Shown: positions 8,855 to 18,077 of the stretch, in pieces
Layout of the letters: every line of letters starts with the position of its first letter
Numbering within the stretch: position 1 is the stretch's first letter
DNA from: Yponomeuta sedellus
Taxonomy: Eukaryota; Arthropoda; Insecta; Lepidoptera; Yponomeutidae
DNA length: 64,000 nucleotides
Direction: 5' to 3'
NCBI GenBank assembly: GCA_934045075.1
Contig: OW203740.1
Span: forward strand, 20,659,878 to 20,723,877
Translations under genes and position numbers: made by a program
The notes under the pieces: generated by a model
Told to the model about the DNA's origin: nothing
The model's database searches: none
The model's input: only the letters and a program-made list of their open reading frames with translations

Positions 8855-8998
8855 CTCGGCGCCTCTCACGATTCGATCGTCTTCGCGACAGATGCCTGTT
8901 TAATTTTCGCGGGTTACCGCTGGAATGACGTTGCACTGGTATTGCTTTGTGGGCTACTAAATTAGCATTGGCCACTTTTTACAAAAATGCGTTAATAA

Positions 8999-9327
8999 TT
9001 AGATTGGTACGTTATACTATTTTTATTTTTAATGCACTAATCCGTGCTAAGGACAAATTTAAAAACCTATTTAGAGGCTAAAAATTTCACCCATGCCGGG
9101 ATTCGAACCCGCAACCTCTGGCTATCCGTGCCAGCGCTTTACCAATTGAGCCAATGGGCGACTCACCGGCATCAGCGAAATTTCGAACCTCTTTACACCA
9201 TTCTTTGTATTACGTACAGACAGGCTACAGGCTTAAGCAAATTGATGCAATTTGCCAGAGTTTGCGGGTTCGAATCCCGGCATGGGTGAAATTTTTAGCC
9301 TCTAAATAGGTTTTTAGATTGGTACGT
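8999..9327 (-). repeat. SINE-alpha inverted pair with 14-bp target duplication
   Basis: A - oriented SINE-alpha with its tail on the left (TATACTATTTTTATTTTTAA) is joined to a + oriented fragment (GCGGGTTCGAATCCCGGCAT to CTCTAAATAGGTTTT). TTAGATTGGTACGT flanks the unit at 8999-9012 and 9314-9327, so both orientations entered in one event. The arms overlap, giving a partial palindrome. Confidence 0.8.
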
Positions 9328-9431
9328 GTTATTTCTTGCAATATATTTAGCTTTTTTACATTATATGTAGTAGCACTAGACATAGTCATTAGATCCAATT
9401 GATGTAACATATTTTTGAAAATAGACCTTTT

Positions 9432-9745
9432 GGCAATAAAAAAATTTCATTAGATCCAGTTTCTTGAAACATAGATCTACCAAGAAAAATATAATTATAT
9501 CATTAGAGCCATAATGGATCTCGTCAATGGATCTACCGTGATTGAAGGCAATAAAAAAATCTCATTAGATCCAGTTTGGTAAAACATAGATCTACCAAGA
9601 AAAATATATCTCATTAGAGACATAATGGATCTCGTCAATGGATCTACCGTGATTGAAGGCAATAAAAAAATCTCATTAGATCCAGTTTGGTAAAACATAG
9701 ATCTACCAAGAAAAAATTATCTCAATGGATCTACTGAGATTGAAG
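9432..9745. repeat. Minisatellite, about 111-115 bp period
   Basis: GGCAATAAAAAAAT starts recur at 9432, 9547 and 9658. Each unit contains CATTAGATCCAGTTT, CATAGATCTACCAAGAAAAA and CAATGGATCTAC. About 2.7 units are present. Confidence 0.8.
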
Positions 9746-9840
9746 GACTAAATTGATGCAAATATCAACCATTGTCTTGCTTATTTAATTGTATAGAAAA
9801 ACTATGTAAGTATTAGACTCTAGGGCCAGCATGTCGATTC

Positions 9841-10303
9841 TGTAAATTCACTCAATGGTCACATTCACTTCGTCGTTCACATCACACTCACTTATGAGAT
9901 GAGTTACCTTAATTTGACCTTCAGAACCCGAAAATATGACATTCCTTGCGTAGGGGTGGACACTAATATTATTTCAGTCGAAGTCGTAGATTGTTTTCAA
10001 AACAAAGTATCTGGCCCAACTAAGCATACTTGTCAACGTATATACAGGTCAATTAAAAAAAAATGTGCGGATTATAGGAAGGTTGTATTTGGGTAAGATA
10101 TAATAATTATTAGGATTAAAATACAAGTATAACACATCGCAATCTGCATTGATATTGAGCACAACGTGCAAGTGAACTTACACACAGGTATTTGGATTAA
10201 ATTTAATTTGAATTAGTTTCTTCGCACTTTGTGTTCGCACATTGAAATCAATATTTCTCCAACACAGCATGAAAATGCTAATTGTAATTAATTAATTTTA
10301 TTG
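9841..10303. other. Intergenic, no recognised feature
   Basis: AT-rich sequence with no recognised repeat. A short open frame (9899-10096, +) has no similarity I recognise. Confidence 0.4.
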
Positions 10304-10689
10304 ATATCGACGGTTAAAAGGATATAGGGCATAAGCGACATTTTTGTCTAAACTGAGCTTTGAATGCCATCTCACTTGAAAAAAAAAACTGCGTCGAATG
10401 CGCTTACTCCCACGGCCCTACAATGACTTTTATGTCGCTTGTCTCCAAGCAAAAAACTGGGTTTTTAGATGTCGTTTTGATGTTACCGACCTATTTTTAG
10501 GTCGTTTTTTCCTTAACGGCACTTGTATCCCTGTAAAAATGGCATCAACTTTGGCCTCTAGTCGGTAATGTCTTTTTACTTCCTACTAGTGTGGAGCTTC
10601 TGGGCGCTTACGGTTCTTTACCAGAAGCAACTATTTTTAAAGTTGGAACTAATGTCTCTTTACCTTTGTCGTCAAAAAAATTAAGCGTT

Positions 10690-10885
10690 GGTTGTACCTT
10701 ACTGCCATTTGCAAGTTTACAATACAGCTGTCGCTTATAGGCAACTACTTAAACCTAATTAATATTGAATTGTCGGTTATACCCTATTACCATTCTCAAG
10801 TTTACCATACAGTTGTCGCTTATAGGCAATTACTAAAACCTATTTACGATTTAACTGTCGGTTATACCCTACTACCATTTACAAC
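10690..10885. repeat. Subterminal repeats of the TIR-bounded block
   Basis: GTCGCTTATAGGCAA(C/T)TACT occurs at about 10730-10750 and 10815-10832. TGTCGGTTATACCCTA(T/C)TACC occurs at about 10772 and 10857. These mirror the terminal motif and could be transposase-binding sites; that role is inferred. Confidence 0.55.
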
Positions 10886-11032
10886 ATAATACAACTCTGT
10901 TACTTACGCCGTATTACTTTACAAGGATATTTTATGAATTGGTGCGTATGCCAATTTGTTTCACATAATCAGGTCTCTGTTGTTCTCAAGTACCTATTTA
11001 GCGAGTCGTTTATCCCAAAATCAGTCGTTAAT

Positions 11033-11245
11033 TTCACGCCTGTATCCCAGAGAGGTAGACAGAGACTAAGGCTTGCCACTTGCCACGATCTTTGCACACC
11101 TCTTTCGCTTCATCTACATTCATAAGTCGTTGCATGCACGCTCTCCGGTTGTGGGTACTTTTTATCCGGCCCTTTGCCAACACGTCCCCAATTTGGTCTA
11201 CTTATGTGCGCCTAGGGCGTCCCCTACCGAATGTTCCACTCTCAT
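11033..11245 (-). pseudogene. LINE family D fragment
   Basis: The complement of the same 3' ORF tail as 697-1204 (CATTCATAAGTCGTTGCATG, GGGTACTTTTTATC, CATCCTCTTT). It abuts the 3' end of LINE C at about 11265. Confidence 0.75.
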
Positions 11246-11267
11246 TCTTCATCCTCTTTATCTCACT

Positions 11268-13480
11268 ATCTCGTTCTTCTTCTTCGTCGTTTCCTCATGG
11301 CTGAGGGACGTGACTAAGGGCAGATTCCGCCACCAGCTCTCTCCATTGGATTATATTACGCGCCAGATGTAGTATGGCTGCTTGTAGGGTCCTTACCGAA
11401 GCTTTAGTTATTATATCTGACCAACGCGTTGGTGGTCGTCCTCTGCTTCGTTTCCCGTTCGCTCGACCGGTGTTGATAACATACTCCAGGTTATCTGGCC
11501 CGCGTCGGACGGTATATCCGAAGAACTTCAGGATGCATTGGGTGCAGATTGTGGAGAGCCTCGTCTTTATGTGAATTTCTTCTAGAATAGATAAGTTTAT
11601 GCGGCGTTCGGTCCAAGATATACGGAGTATTCTCCGCCAGCATCACATTTCAAACGCATCTATTCTTTTCAGAATACGGGCTTTTAATGTCCAGGTTTCC
11701 GAGGCATACAGAAATATTGAGAAGATAAGGGTCCACATTAGTTTTATCTTTGTCTTGCGGTTGATGCTTCTGTTTTTCCATATCTTCTCAAGCCTTTTCA
11801 CTGCTGACTTAGCCATTTGGGATCTTCTGACGAATTCTTGTTCGCAGTCTCCGTCATTGCTTATTTGCGAGCCTAAGTATACAAATTTGTGTACAACATC
11901 AAGGTCTCGCAGCTCGTTGGTTCGTTGCAAGGTGCCCGATCTATCAATAAACATCAACTTGGTCTTACTTCTGTTGATATGAAGTCCGTATTCTTTACTT
12001 ATACTATCCACTCTCGCTAGAAGCTCAGCCAGCTCTGTTTCCGAGGCGCCTATGACGGTGGTATCATCGGCAAAGCGAAGGTTGTTCAGAAGATGCCCAC
12101 CTATCCTAATGCCCCCCTCTAAATTATGCAAAACCCTTCTCATTATATGTTCCCCGATCAGGTTGAACAGTTGGGGAGATAGTATGCTGGCGCACTCCTC
12201 GTTCTGCTTTGAAGCAGTGTGAAAGACTGTTCTCAATTCGTACTTTCGATTGACCGTTGGAGTACAGTTGCTGCACAAGAAAGGTAAGGTGGTCCGGTAT
12301 ACCCATCTCCTTCATAACCCTGAACATGGCCTTCCAGCTGATACAGTCAAAGGCTTTTGCATTTTTCCCTGCATTTTTCGATCAGCTGTCGAATGTTCAA
12401 GATTTGTTCCCTCGTTCCTCTTCCTTTTACAAATCCAGCTTGTTCCTTCGGTATTTGGCTATTGATGTAGGGTGCAAGCCGGTGGTTTAGGACGTGTAAG
12501 AGGATTTTTCACGCGTGAGAGATGATAGAGATGGTTCTGTAATTCTCACATTTACGGATAGAGCCATTCTTGTGTATAGGCACTACGAATGATTCGGTCC
12601 AATTTGCTGGCCATTGACCCGTTCTCCAGACTTTTTGACACACGGTATGTACGATTGCTATGCCTTCACTTCCTATATTTCTTAGATTAGATCTTCCTAG
12701 ATTTGCGCGGTTAGGCCATCGCTGCCACATGCCTTGTATTTCAGTTTGAGAAGTGCTGCCTCAACTACCTCGAGGAGGATGTCTGGTTCCTTTTCCGAAT
12801 AATCCATTTCCATAGTTCTTTCATCGCTGTTTTCGCCGTATAGCTGCCGACAGTAGCTCTTCCATATTTCGAGTACCTCATCTTTATCCAATAAGGGCGT
12901 CCTCTTTTCATTTTCAATGGTCCAGTACTTTGGTTTAAATTCCTTTGCGAGCAGGTTTACCTTTTGAAACATATCTCGGGAGTGCGCCCTTTCCGAACAT
13001 TTTTCTATTTCGGAGCATATACTGTCGATATAAGTAGGCCTCTCGATCTTTCCTGCAAAGTTTTTGGACAACGCTATGTAGCTCCGCATAGTGGTTTCGT
13101 TCTTCGGCTTATTTTAAGTCCTGTTCCTTTAAGGATTTACTCTGCTTAACCATTTGTTGTTTGTTGAGGGTACCTATTGTTGACTTCTTCAGACGGATTT
13201 TAAACTTAGCAGTCAGAAGCTAAGTTCACTGCCGCAGTCTGCACCTGGCCTCGTCTTTGCTGCTGATATAGATGAGCTCCATCTTTGGTTTACTAGAACG
13301 AAGTCAATTTGGTTCCTGTGAAGACCATTAGGTGACGTCCACGTGTAGAGTCGTCTTGGGTGTTGTTGAAACCAGGTGTTCATGACCGAAAGGTCGTTCT
13401 CCATGCAAAAGTCCAAAAGCATGTTGGCACGGTTGTTTCTGACTCCCAGTCCAAACCTGCCGACAATCTTTTTGAGATGG
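11268..13480 (-). pseudogene. LINE C: RTE-like endonuclease/reverse transcriptase, degraded
   Basis: Reading leftwards: an endonuclease C-terminal piece with GRFGLGVRNNRANMLLDFC and TWTSPNGLHRNQIDFVLV (13475-13213); a linker with KYWTIENEKRTPLL (13089-12697); RT fragments with ACGSDGLTAQI and NYRTISI (12730-12509); the polymerase centre LRFADDTTVIGASE (FADD box), NRSKTKLMFI and FVYLGSQIS (12278-11643); and a tail with SETWTLKARILKRIDAFEM. Downstream frames add GRSRGRPPTRWSD-like sequence, and the copy ends in a GAAGAA-rich tail. The N-terminal endonuclease is missing and there are several stops and frame changes, so it is inactive. The family resembles insect RTE-type elements. Confidence 0.85.
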
Positions 13481-13487
13481 TAATCAT

Positions 13488-15228
13488 CCTTCTCTTTCTC
13501 TCTCTCTCTTCTTCAACCCATAGCCACCCAATGCTGAGTGTAGGTCTCTTCCAATGCACGCCATTTATTTCGGTCTTGGGCTTTTCGAATCCAGTCCTTT
13601 CCTGCCACCTTGACCAGGTCGTCAGTCCATCTTGTTGGTTGCCTGCCCACACTTCTGCGCCCCTCTCTAGGCCTCCAAACCAGTACTTTTACACCCCATC
13701 TTTTATCTTGTCTACGGCATATATGGCCTGCCCATTTCCACTTCTTACGGGCAATCACCTTGGCTATGTCTGTCAGTTTCGTCCTCCTTCGGATTTCGGT
13801 GTTTCTGATCCGATCTCGGAGTGAGACACCCAACATGGCTCTCTCCATAGCTCTCTGAGTCACCTGCAGCTTGTGAACAGTTTGTTTGGTGAGAGTCCAT
13901 GACTCGGCTCCATAAACCATGACGGGGAGGACACATTGTTCGAACGCCTGACGCTTGAGGTTTATTGGTATATTGGCCCCTTTAAACACTTTGGACAGTT
14001 TACCAAAAGCTCCCCATCCTAAACGGACACGGCGGTCTATTTCAGTATTCTGTCCAAATTTTTGCAGGTTTAAGGTTTGGCCCAAATAGATATACTCATG
14101 CACTCTCTTTATGGTCTGTCCATGCACAGTAATGTGGTCTACGTCGGTATCAGTGCACATTATTTTGGTTTTTGACGTGTTCATTTTTAGTCCGACAATT
14201 ACTGAAACATCGTACAGTTCTCCTAACATAGCTGATAAATCATTCAGGTTCTCGGCAAAGATGATAATATCGTCAGCAAATCGGAGGTGAGTTAGCCGTT
14301 CTCCATCTATGTTGATCCCTCTATCTGACCAGTTGAGAAGCTTGAAGATGTCTTCCAAACACTAGGTGAATAGTTTTGGAGATATGGTATCGCCTTGCCT
14401 AACTCCCCTCTTTACAGGCACTGGTTTGGTCAGCTCATGGAGTTTGACTTGTAGCGTGGCACCCTGGTAGACTGCTTTGATGGCTTCCACGTATCTCGTG
14501 TCGACTTGGCATCTTTTCAGTGAGTTCATTACGGCCCAGTGCTCCACTGTATCGAACGCTTTTTCGTAGTCGATAAAGGCCACTACAAGGGGTTGGTTAT
14601 ACTCAGTGCACTTCTCTGCCACTTGCCTCACTGTGTAGATGTGGTCGATCGTAGAAAACCCACTACGGAAACCAGCCTGCTCTACTGGTTGGACCGAGTC
14701 TAATCTATTTGTTAGGCGTAGGGTGATCACCTTGGTGAAAAGCTTGTATATGTGGCTTAGCAATGAAATTGGTCGGTAGTTCGAGAGTTTGGTAACATCA
14801 CCTTTCTTGTGTAGTAGTATCACGACCGCATTCTTCCACGATTCCGGTGCTACACCTTCAAAAAGGACTTTATTGAAGAGCAATTTCAGCTGTTTTAATA
14901 CCGGTATTCCTCCATACTTTAGATACTCATACGTTATCTTGTCCTCTCCAGGTGACTTAGCTGACTTCATGAGCCTGAGAGCATGTTTAATTTCATATAA
15001 GCTAATTTCCGGCAATTTTCTCAGTTCTGTGTTTACTCAAGGGAGCTCGAGGGTAATAGAACAGCTGACCAGAATTTAGTTTTATAAGATCTTCCCCTCT
15101 GCGTCTAGTTTCGCTTAAGCCAATGATGTCCCAGTTGATCTTATTAAGTACATTGGTTTCTAGTTCTTGGTAGCGCTCTTCTGTGAGCAAGGTCCTAACA
15201 TTGTACGTAGCCAGATAAACGTTTTGTA
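13488..15228 (-). pseudogene. LINE B: RTE-like RT with internal endonuclease deletion
   Basis: It starts with an endonuclease N-terminus (LATYNVRTLLTEERYQELE, then DIIGLSETRRRGEDLIKL). It jumps at about 15010 straight into the RT domain, so most of the endonuclease is deleted. RT landmarks are SAKSPGEDKITYEYLK, LHKKGDVTKLSNYRPISLL, QAGFRSGFSTIDHI, FIDYEKAFDTVEHW, RGVRQGDTISPKLF and HLRFADDIIIFAEN. The C-terminal tail has WTLTKQTVHKLQVTQRAMER, KWKWAGHICRRQDKRW and a final HWVAMG, then a GAAGAGAGAGAG simple tail. An in-frame TAG at 14364-14362 lies between SPKLFT and the next domain. RT and tail are otherwise open, so the copy is young but dead. Confidence 0.88.
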
Positions 15229-16105
15229 GACAGCCGTTGTAATCATCCTTAGTTTTTCCTATTTTAGAATTAAAATCGCTAAGTATTAATAATGGCTCTT
15301 TCTTAGGAACATCTTGGACTGCTTTGTTTAGTTGGTCGTAGAACTCAGCGATTTCTTCTTCACTGGATGCAGATGTTGGTGCATAGATGGCGAGTAGGTT
15401 GAGTGGGTATGGATGTGCTTCTAATCTGATTTTCAATATCCTGTCATTGATGGAATCGTATCCCATTACCTTGTTTTTGTGCGTTTTGGCGACAAGGTCG
15501 TACGTCGACGTATCCGGACACTATGAAGAATTTTCCAGATGGAGTAGTGTAGTGTCCCGAGTCTTTTATATGGGTTTCACTTACAGCAAGAATATCCACA
15601 TTATACCTGTCCATTTCCTTCTCCACGACTTCGGCTGCTCCTGGTTTGGAGAGACCACGAACGTTCCAAGTGGCTATGGTGAGAGCGTGGTGAATGTCCG
15701 GGATTTGTCTCTTTTTGTTACGGAGTAGAGTTTGATCAGCAGTAACCCAATTTCCGCAAGGGGCTTGCTGTGTCACCTTCTTGCGGCCGGCAGCATATTT
15801 CACACCAGGTGACCCGGAACCATCCTGGCGCCGGGCGTCAACCGGATGGTCCGACAAATCCTTACTATTGTTCATCCTGCTCATAGTTTTCTTGGGAGTA
15901 TTAGTAGCGGTAGTATCTCCATCCTTTTCGCTCCATCGTTTACAGAGGTTATTTAGTCCTCTAGGCCTGTGGGGCCTTCTGGCAAGCCAGTTGTCGGGTT
16001 ATCATAACTGCCGCCCGATACTCGGCGTTAATACTCGTTTAGCACTACCCGGGAGGAACGTGCAGGGTTTCAGAGGGCAATTCCTGCGGACGCGAGTATC
16101 ATCAC
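15229..16105 (-). pseudogene. LINE A: 5' UTR-like part and endonuclease domain
   Basis: From about 16105 leftwards there is a leader, then a frame with ATWNVRGLSKPGAAEVVEKE and MDRYNVDILAVSETH (catalytic SETH-type motif), and after a frame change at about 15470 the continuation LNLLAIYAPTSASSEEEIAE and LLILSDFNSKIGKTKDDYNG. At 15228 the sequence switches, still in frame, to the N-terminus of a second endonuclease (LINE B). Two different RTE-like copies are therefore fused here. Confidence 0.82.
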
Positions 16106-16820
16106 TATCTCCAAATAGTATCTAATGTAGGTTACTAATCTGGTACATAAGAACGATGATGATAACACTAACATCATCTAACGTATGCAGTTACTTTATG
16201 TCTCATTTCAAAGGAAAAACATGTTGGTTGTGAATCTATTATTTTTAGGACGTGACGTTTAATCCGCGTTACCGATTGCCCAGATAATTTCACATGTTGG
16301 ATGTTCTTGTTTTCCTCTTGGCCTACAAATCTTGACGTGTGGAAGTACCATGTTACCTTTTTTTCAAACCACTTACGGTGTCACTAAAGTCTGACATCCT
16401 CACCATGTTTTGACTAAGCACTGTTTCTTGTGCTCCATTACCTTTTGTCACGAAGGTGTGAAACGTCATATATCCCTCTTTACCTATTTTAGTTATTGAA
16501 TAGTCATGTGACTCATGCCCTATTACCTCTTGGTATATGGAAATCAAATGTAGCTTAGTCTTCTATACTCTTCGTTTTTTTATATGAAGATATGACATAT
16601 GCCGAATTACCTTATATAAAAAATATGTTCGATTGAGTTAAGCGACATTGAACTACATAGGGCATCGTCGAATCAAATAAAATAAAATGACAATTAATGC
16701 TCGTATTTTCTTCGAGGTTAGAGCTGTTTCCATCTTTACGATATGACAATAAATAAAAAAGATATGATTTTTTTTCTGAAATTTTAAACTTTAAATTGCG
16801 CTCCTGAACAATTTGGTTTT
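16106..16820. other. Right interior of TIR-bounded block
   Basis: No recognised domain. The - strand frame 16547-16353 contains repeated peptide-like units (EVIGHESHDY, TKGNGAQETV) that reflect degenerate copies of the GGTAATAGGGCAT motif, so it is probably subterminal repeat sequence and not a gene. Confidence 0.4.
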
Positions 16821-16995
16821 TGTCGCTTATGCCCTATATCCTTTTAACCGTCGATATGTACGTGTGTATATAAAGTCATAGAATGATAATTCGCTGATTT
16901 TCGGTATGATTCCGCTATGATTCCCATAACGGTATGATTTCCTCTCATCCCTTGTCAGGGGCATAGGAAGAGAAGGGATTTTTTATTTTTTTAAG

Positions 16996-17140
16996 ATATC
17001 AACCTTTGTATATCCCCACTGCTGCGGCACGGGTCTCTTCCTGCGCCACAGGAAGGTTAGGCCATACTCCACCACGGAAGCCAAGTCCGGGTTGGTGGAG
17101 GATTGTAACTTCACTTGGTTCCGCTAGGCCACGAGCGCTT
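16996..17140 (-). repeat. SINE-beta with internal deletion
   Basis: The tail half (ATCAACCC to GGAGGATTGTAA) is joined directly to the last part of the head (CACTTGGTTCCGCTAGGCCA, CGAGCGCTTC). About 210 bp of the body is missing. Confidence 0.7.
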
Positions 17141-17149
17141 CTTTTTATT

Positions 17150-18077
17150 TTTGTTTATAATTTGTTATTTATTTGGTATAGTAGCAAAATATACATTATA
17201 CATTACAACTAGGTATGACACAACATGGAAAGTTCTGATGTATATTTCATGATAAATTTATGTACACAGCCTTCTCATAAACTAGGAACAACCACTTAAA
17301 AACTAGATACATCCAAGACAAATATATTTATGTATAATTATTTTAAGATAGTTTTTCAACTTTTTAACTTTTTTGCATTTTTAATGTAGCCTAACAACAT
17401 TTACTGATTTTATGGATTTTACACCTGAATATGCTGAGTGAATCTGAAAAAATATCTATTTTGGGATCTTTACTAAGTACATCACTGTCTAGCGTAGAGA
17501 CAGCGCCATCTTTTGCATGTCATTGTAATTGAATCATATATTGCCATCTGTATTTTCATAACTGTACTAAGGTAACCAAGGCAACGAAATATTGTTGATT
17601 CGGAATAAAATTACCTACGACAAACTTCTCGTCTTTGAATGTGCTTTACTAAATTTTCCACATCGGCCCTGCATCCAGGGACGATCAATCACTATAAGGG
17701 ATCTCTATTTCTCGCGGCCTTGTGCCTTCAGGCAGAAGGGCGGCCTGGCCGTCTCTTGTCAAAAGTTGGCCACATTAAACTCGGTTTGGCCAGTTTGGCC
17801 AGCTGGTTCTTGACGCATGTCCAATCCAGCGCCATTTTCTTTACAGAATCTCCTTACTCATAGGCTTCTGGCCCGTCAGTTCCCATAATCTTGCAATGGA
17901 TATGGCTCGTGGGCACATCCAATGCTAGATTATTGTCGCACGTACATACAATAAAAAAAAAATTCGTAGTCATTCGTAAAGGGTAACTAACGTACTATTT
18001 TATGATTAATGCTGTCACCACTCATTTGGTCTCATCTTTTATATGTTTATCTAATTTGTTATAGAACTGCTGAACGT
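17150..18077. other. Intergenic, no recognised feature
   Basis: AT-rich. 17640-17860 is locally less AT-rich, with TTGGCC-type repeats (GTTTGGCCAGTTTGGCCAGC), but no protein or repeat family was recognised. Confidence 0.4.

Larger units (their letters stand above)
8956..9754. mobile_element. Unclassified 783-bp insertion with 8-bp target duplication
   Basis: ACTAAATT is present at 8956-8963 and 9747-9754, and repeat lambda is contiguous across this point at 28908-28925. No terminal inverted repeat could be seen. The insert contains a nested SINE-alpha pair (9013-9313) and a minisatellite (9432-9745). The 8-bp duplication would suit hAT elements, but the termini do not resemble theirs. Confidence 0.45.
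8183..9840 (+). repeat. Repeat lambda, copy 1, split by two insertions
   Basis: Three segments (8183-8282, 8851-8963 and 9747-9840) together match the uninterrupted copy at 28695-28990. Shared blocks include GTCGTTTCATTCACACT, AGTCTAGTAACCAAT, CTCGGCGCCTCTC, TGCTATTGCTTTGTGG-like and GTATTAGACTC. Insertions at a TTAA (8283-8850) and at ACTAAATT (8964-9746) explain the gaps. The function of the repeat is unknown. Confidence 0.7.
10304..16857. mobile_element. 6.55-kb TIR-bounded block with nested LINEs
   Basis: A perfect 37-bp inverted repeat, beginning ATATCGACGGTTAAAAGGAT, bounds the block at 10304-10340 and 16821-16857. The ends read GA-TA-TCGACGG and CCGTCGA-TA-TG, so a TA target duplication is possible. 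Subterminal regions carry degenerate copies of the terminal motif: GGCATAAGCGAC-like and TACCCTATTACC-like sequences near 10700-10870, 16440-16540 and 16600-16680. The interior is mostly LINE sequence that presumably arrived later. No transposase was recognised, so this is probably a non-autonomous or gutted DNA transposon. Confidence 0.65.

Noticed and set aside
16353..16547. 64-codon - strand frame with protein-like composition
   Set aside because: The apparent peptide repeats match degenerate copies of the terminal DNA motif, so it is better explained as subterminal repeats.
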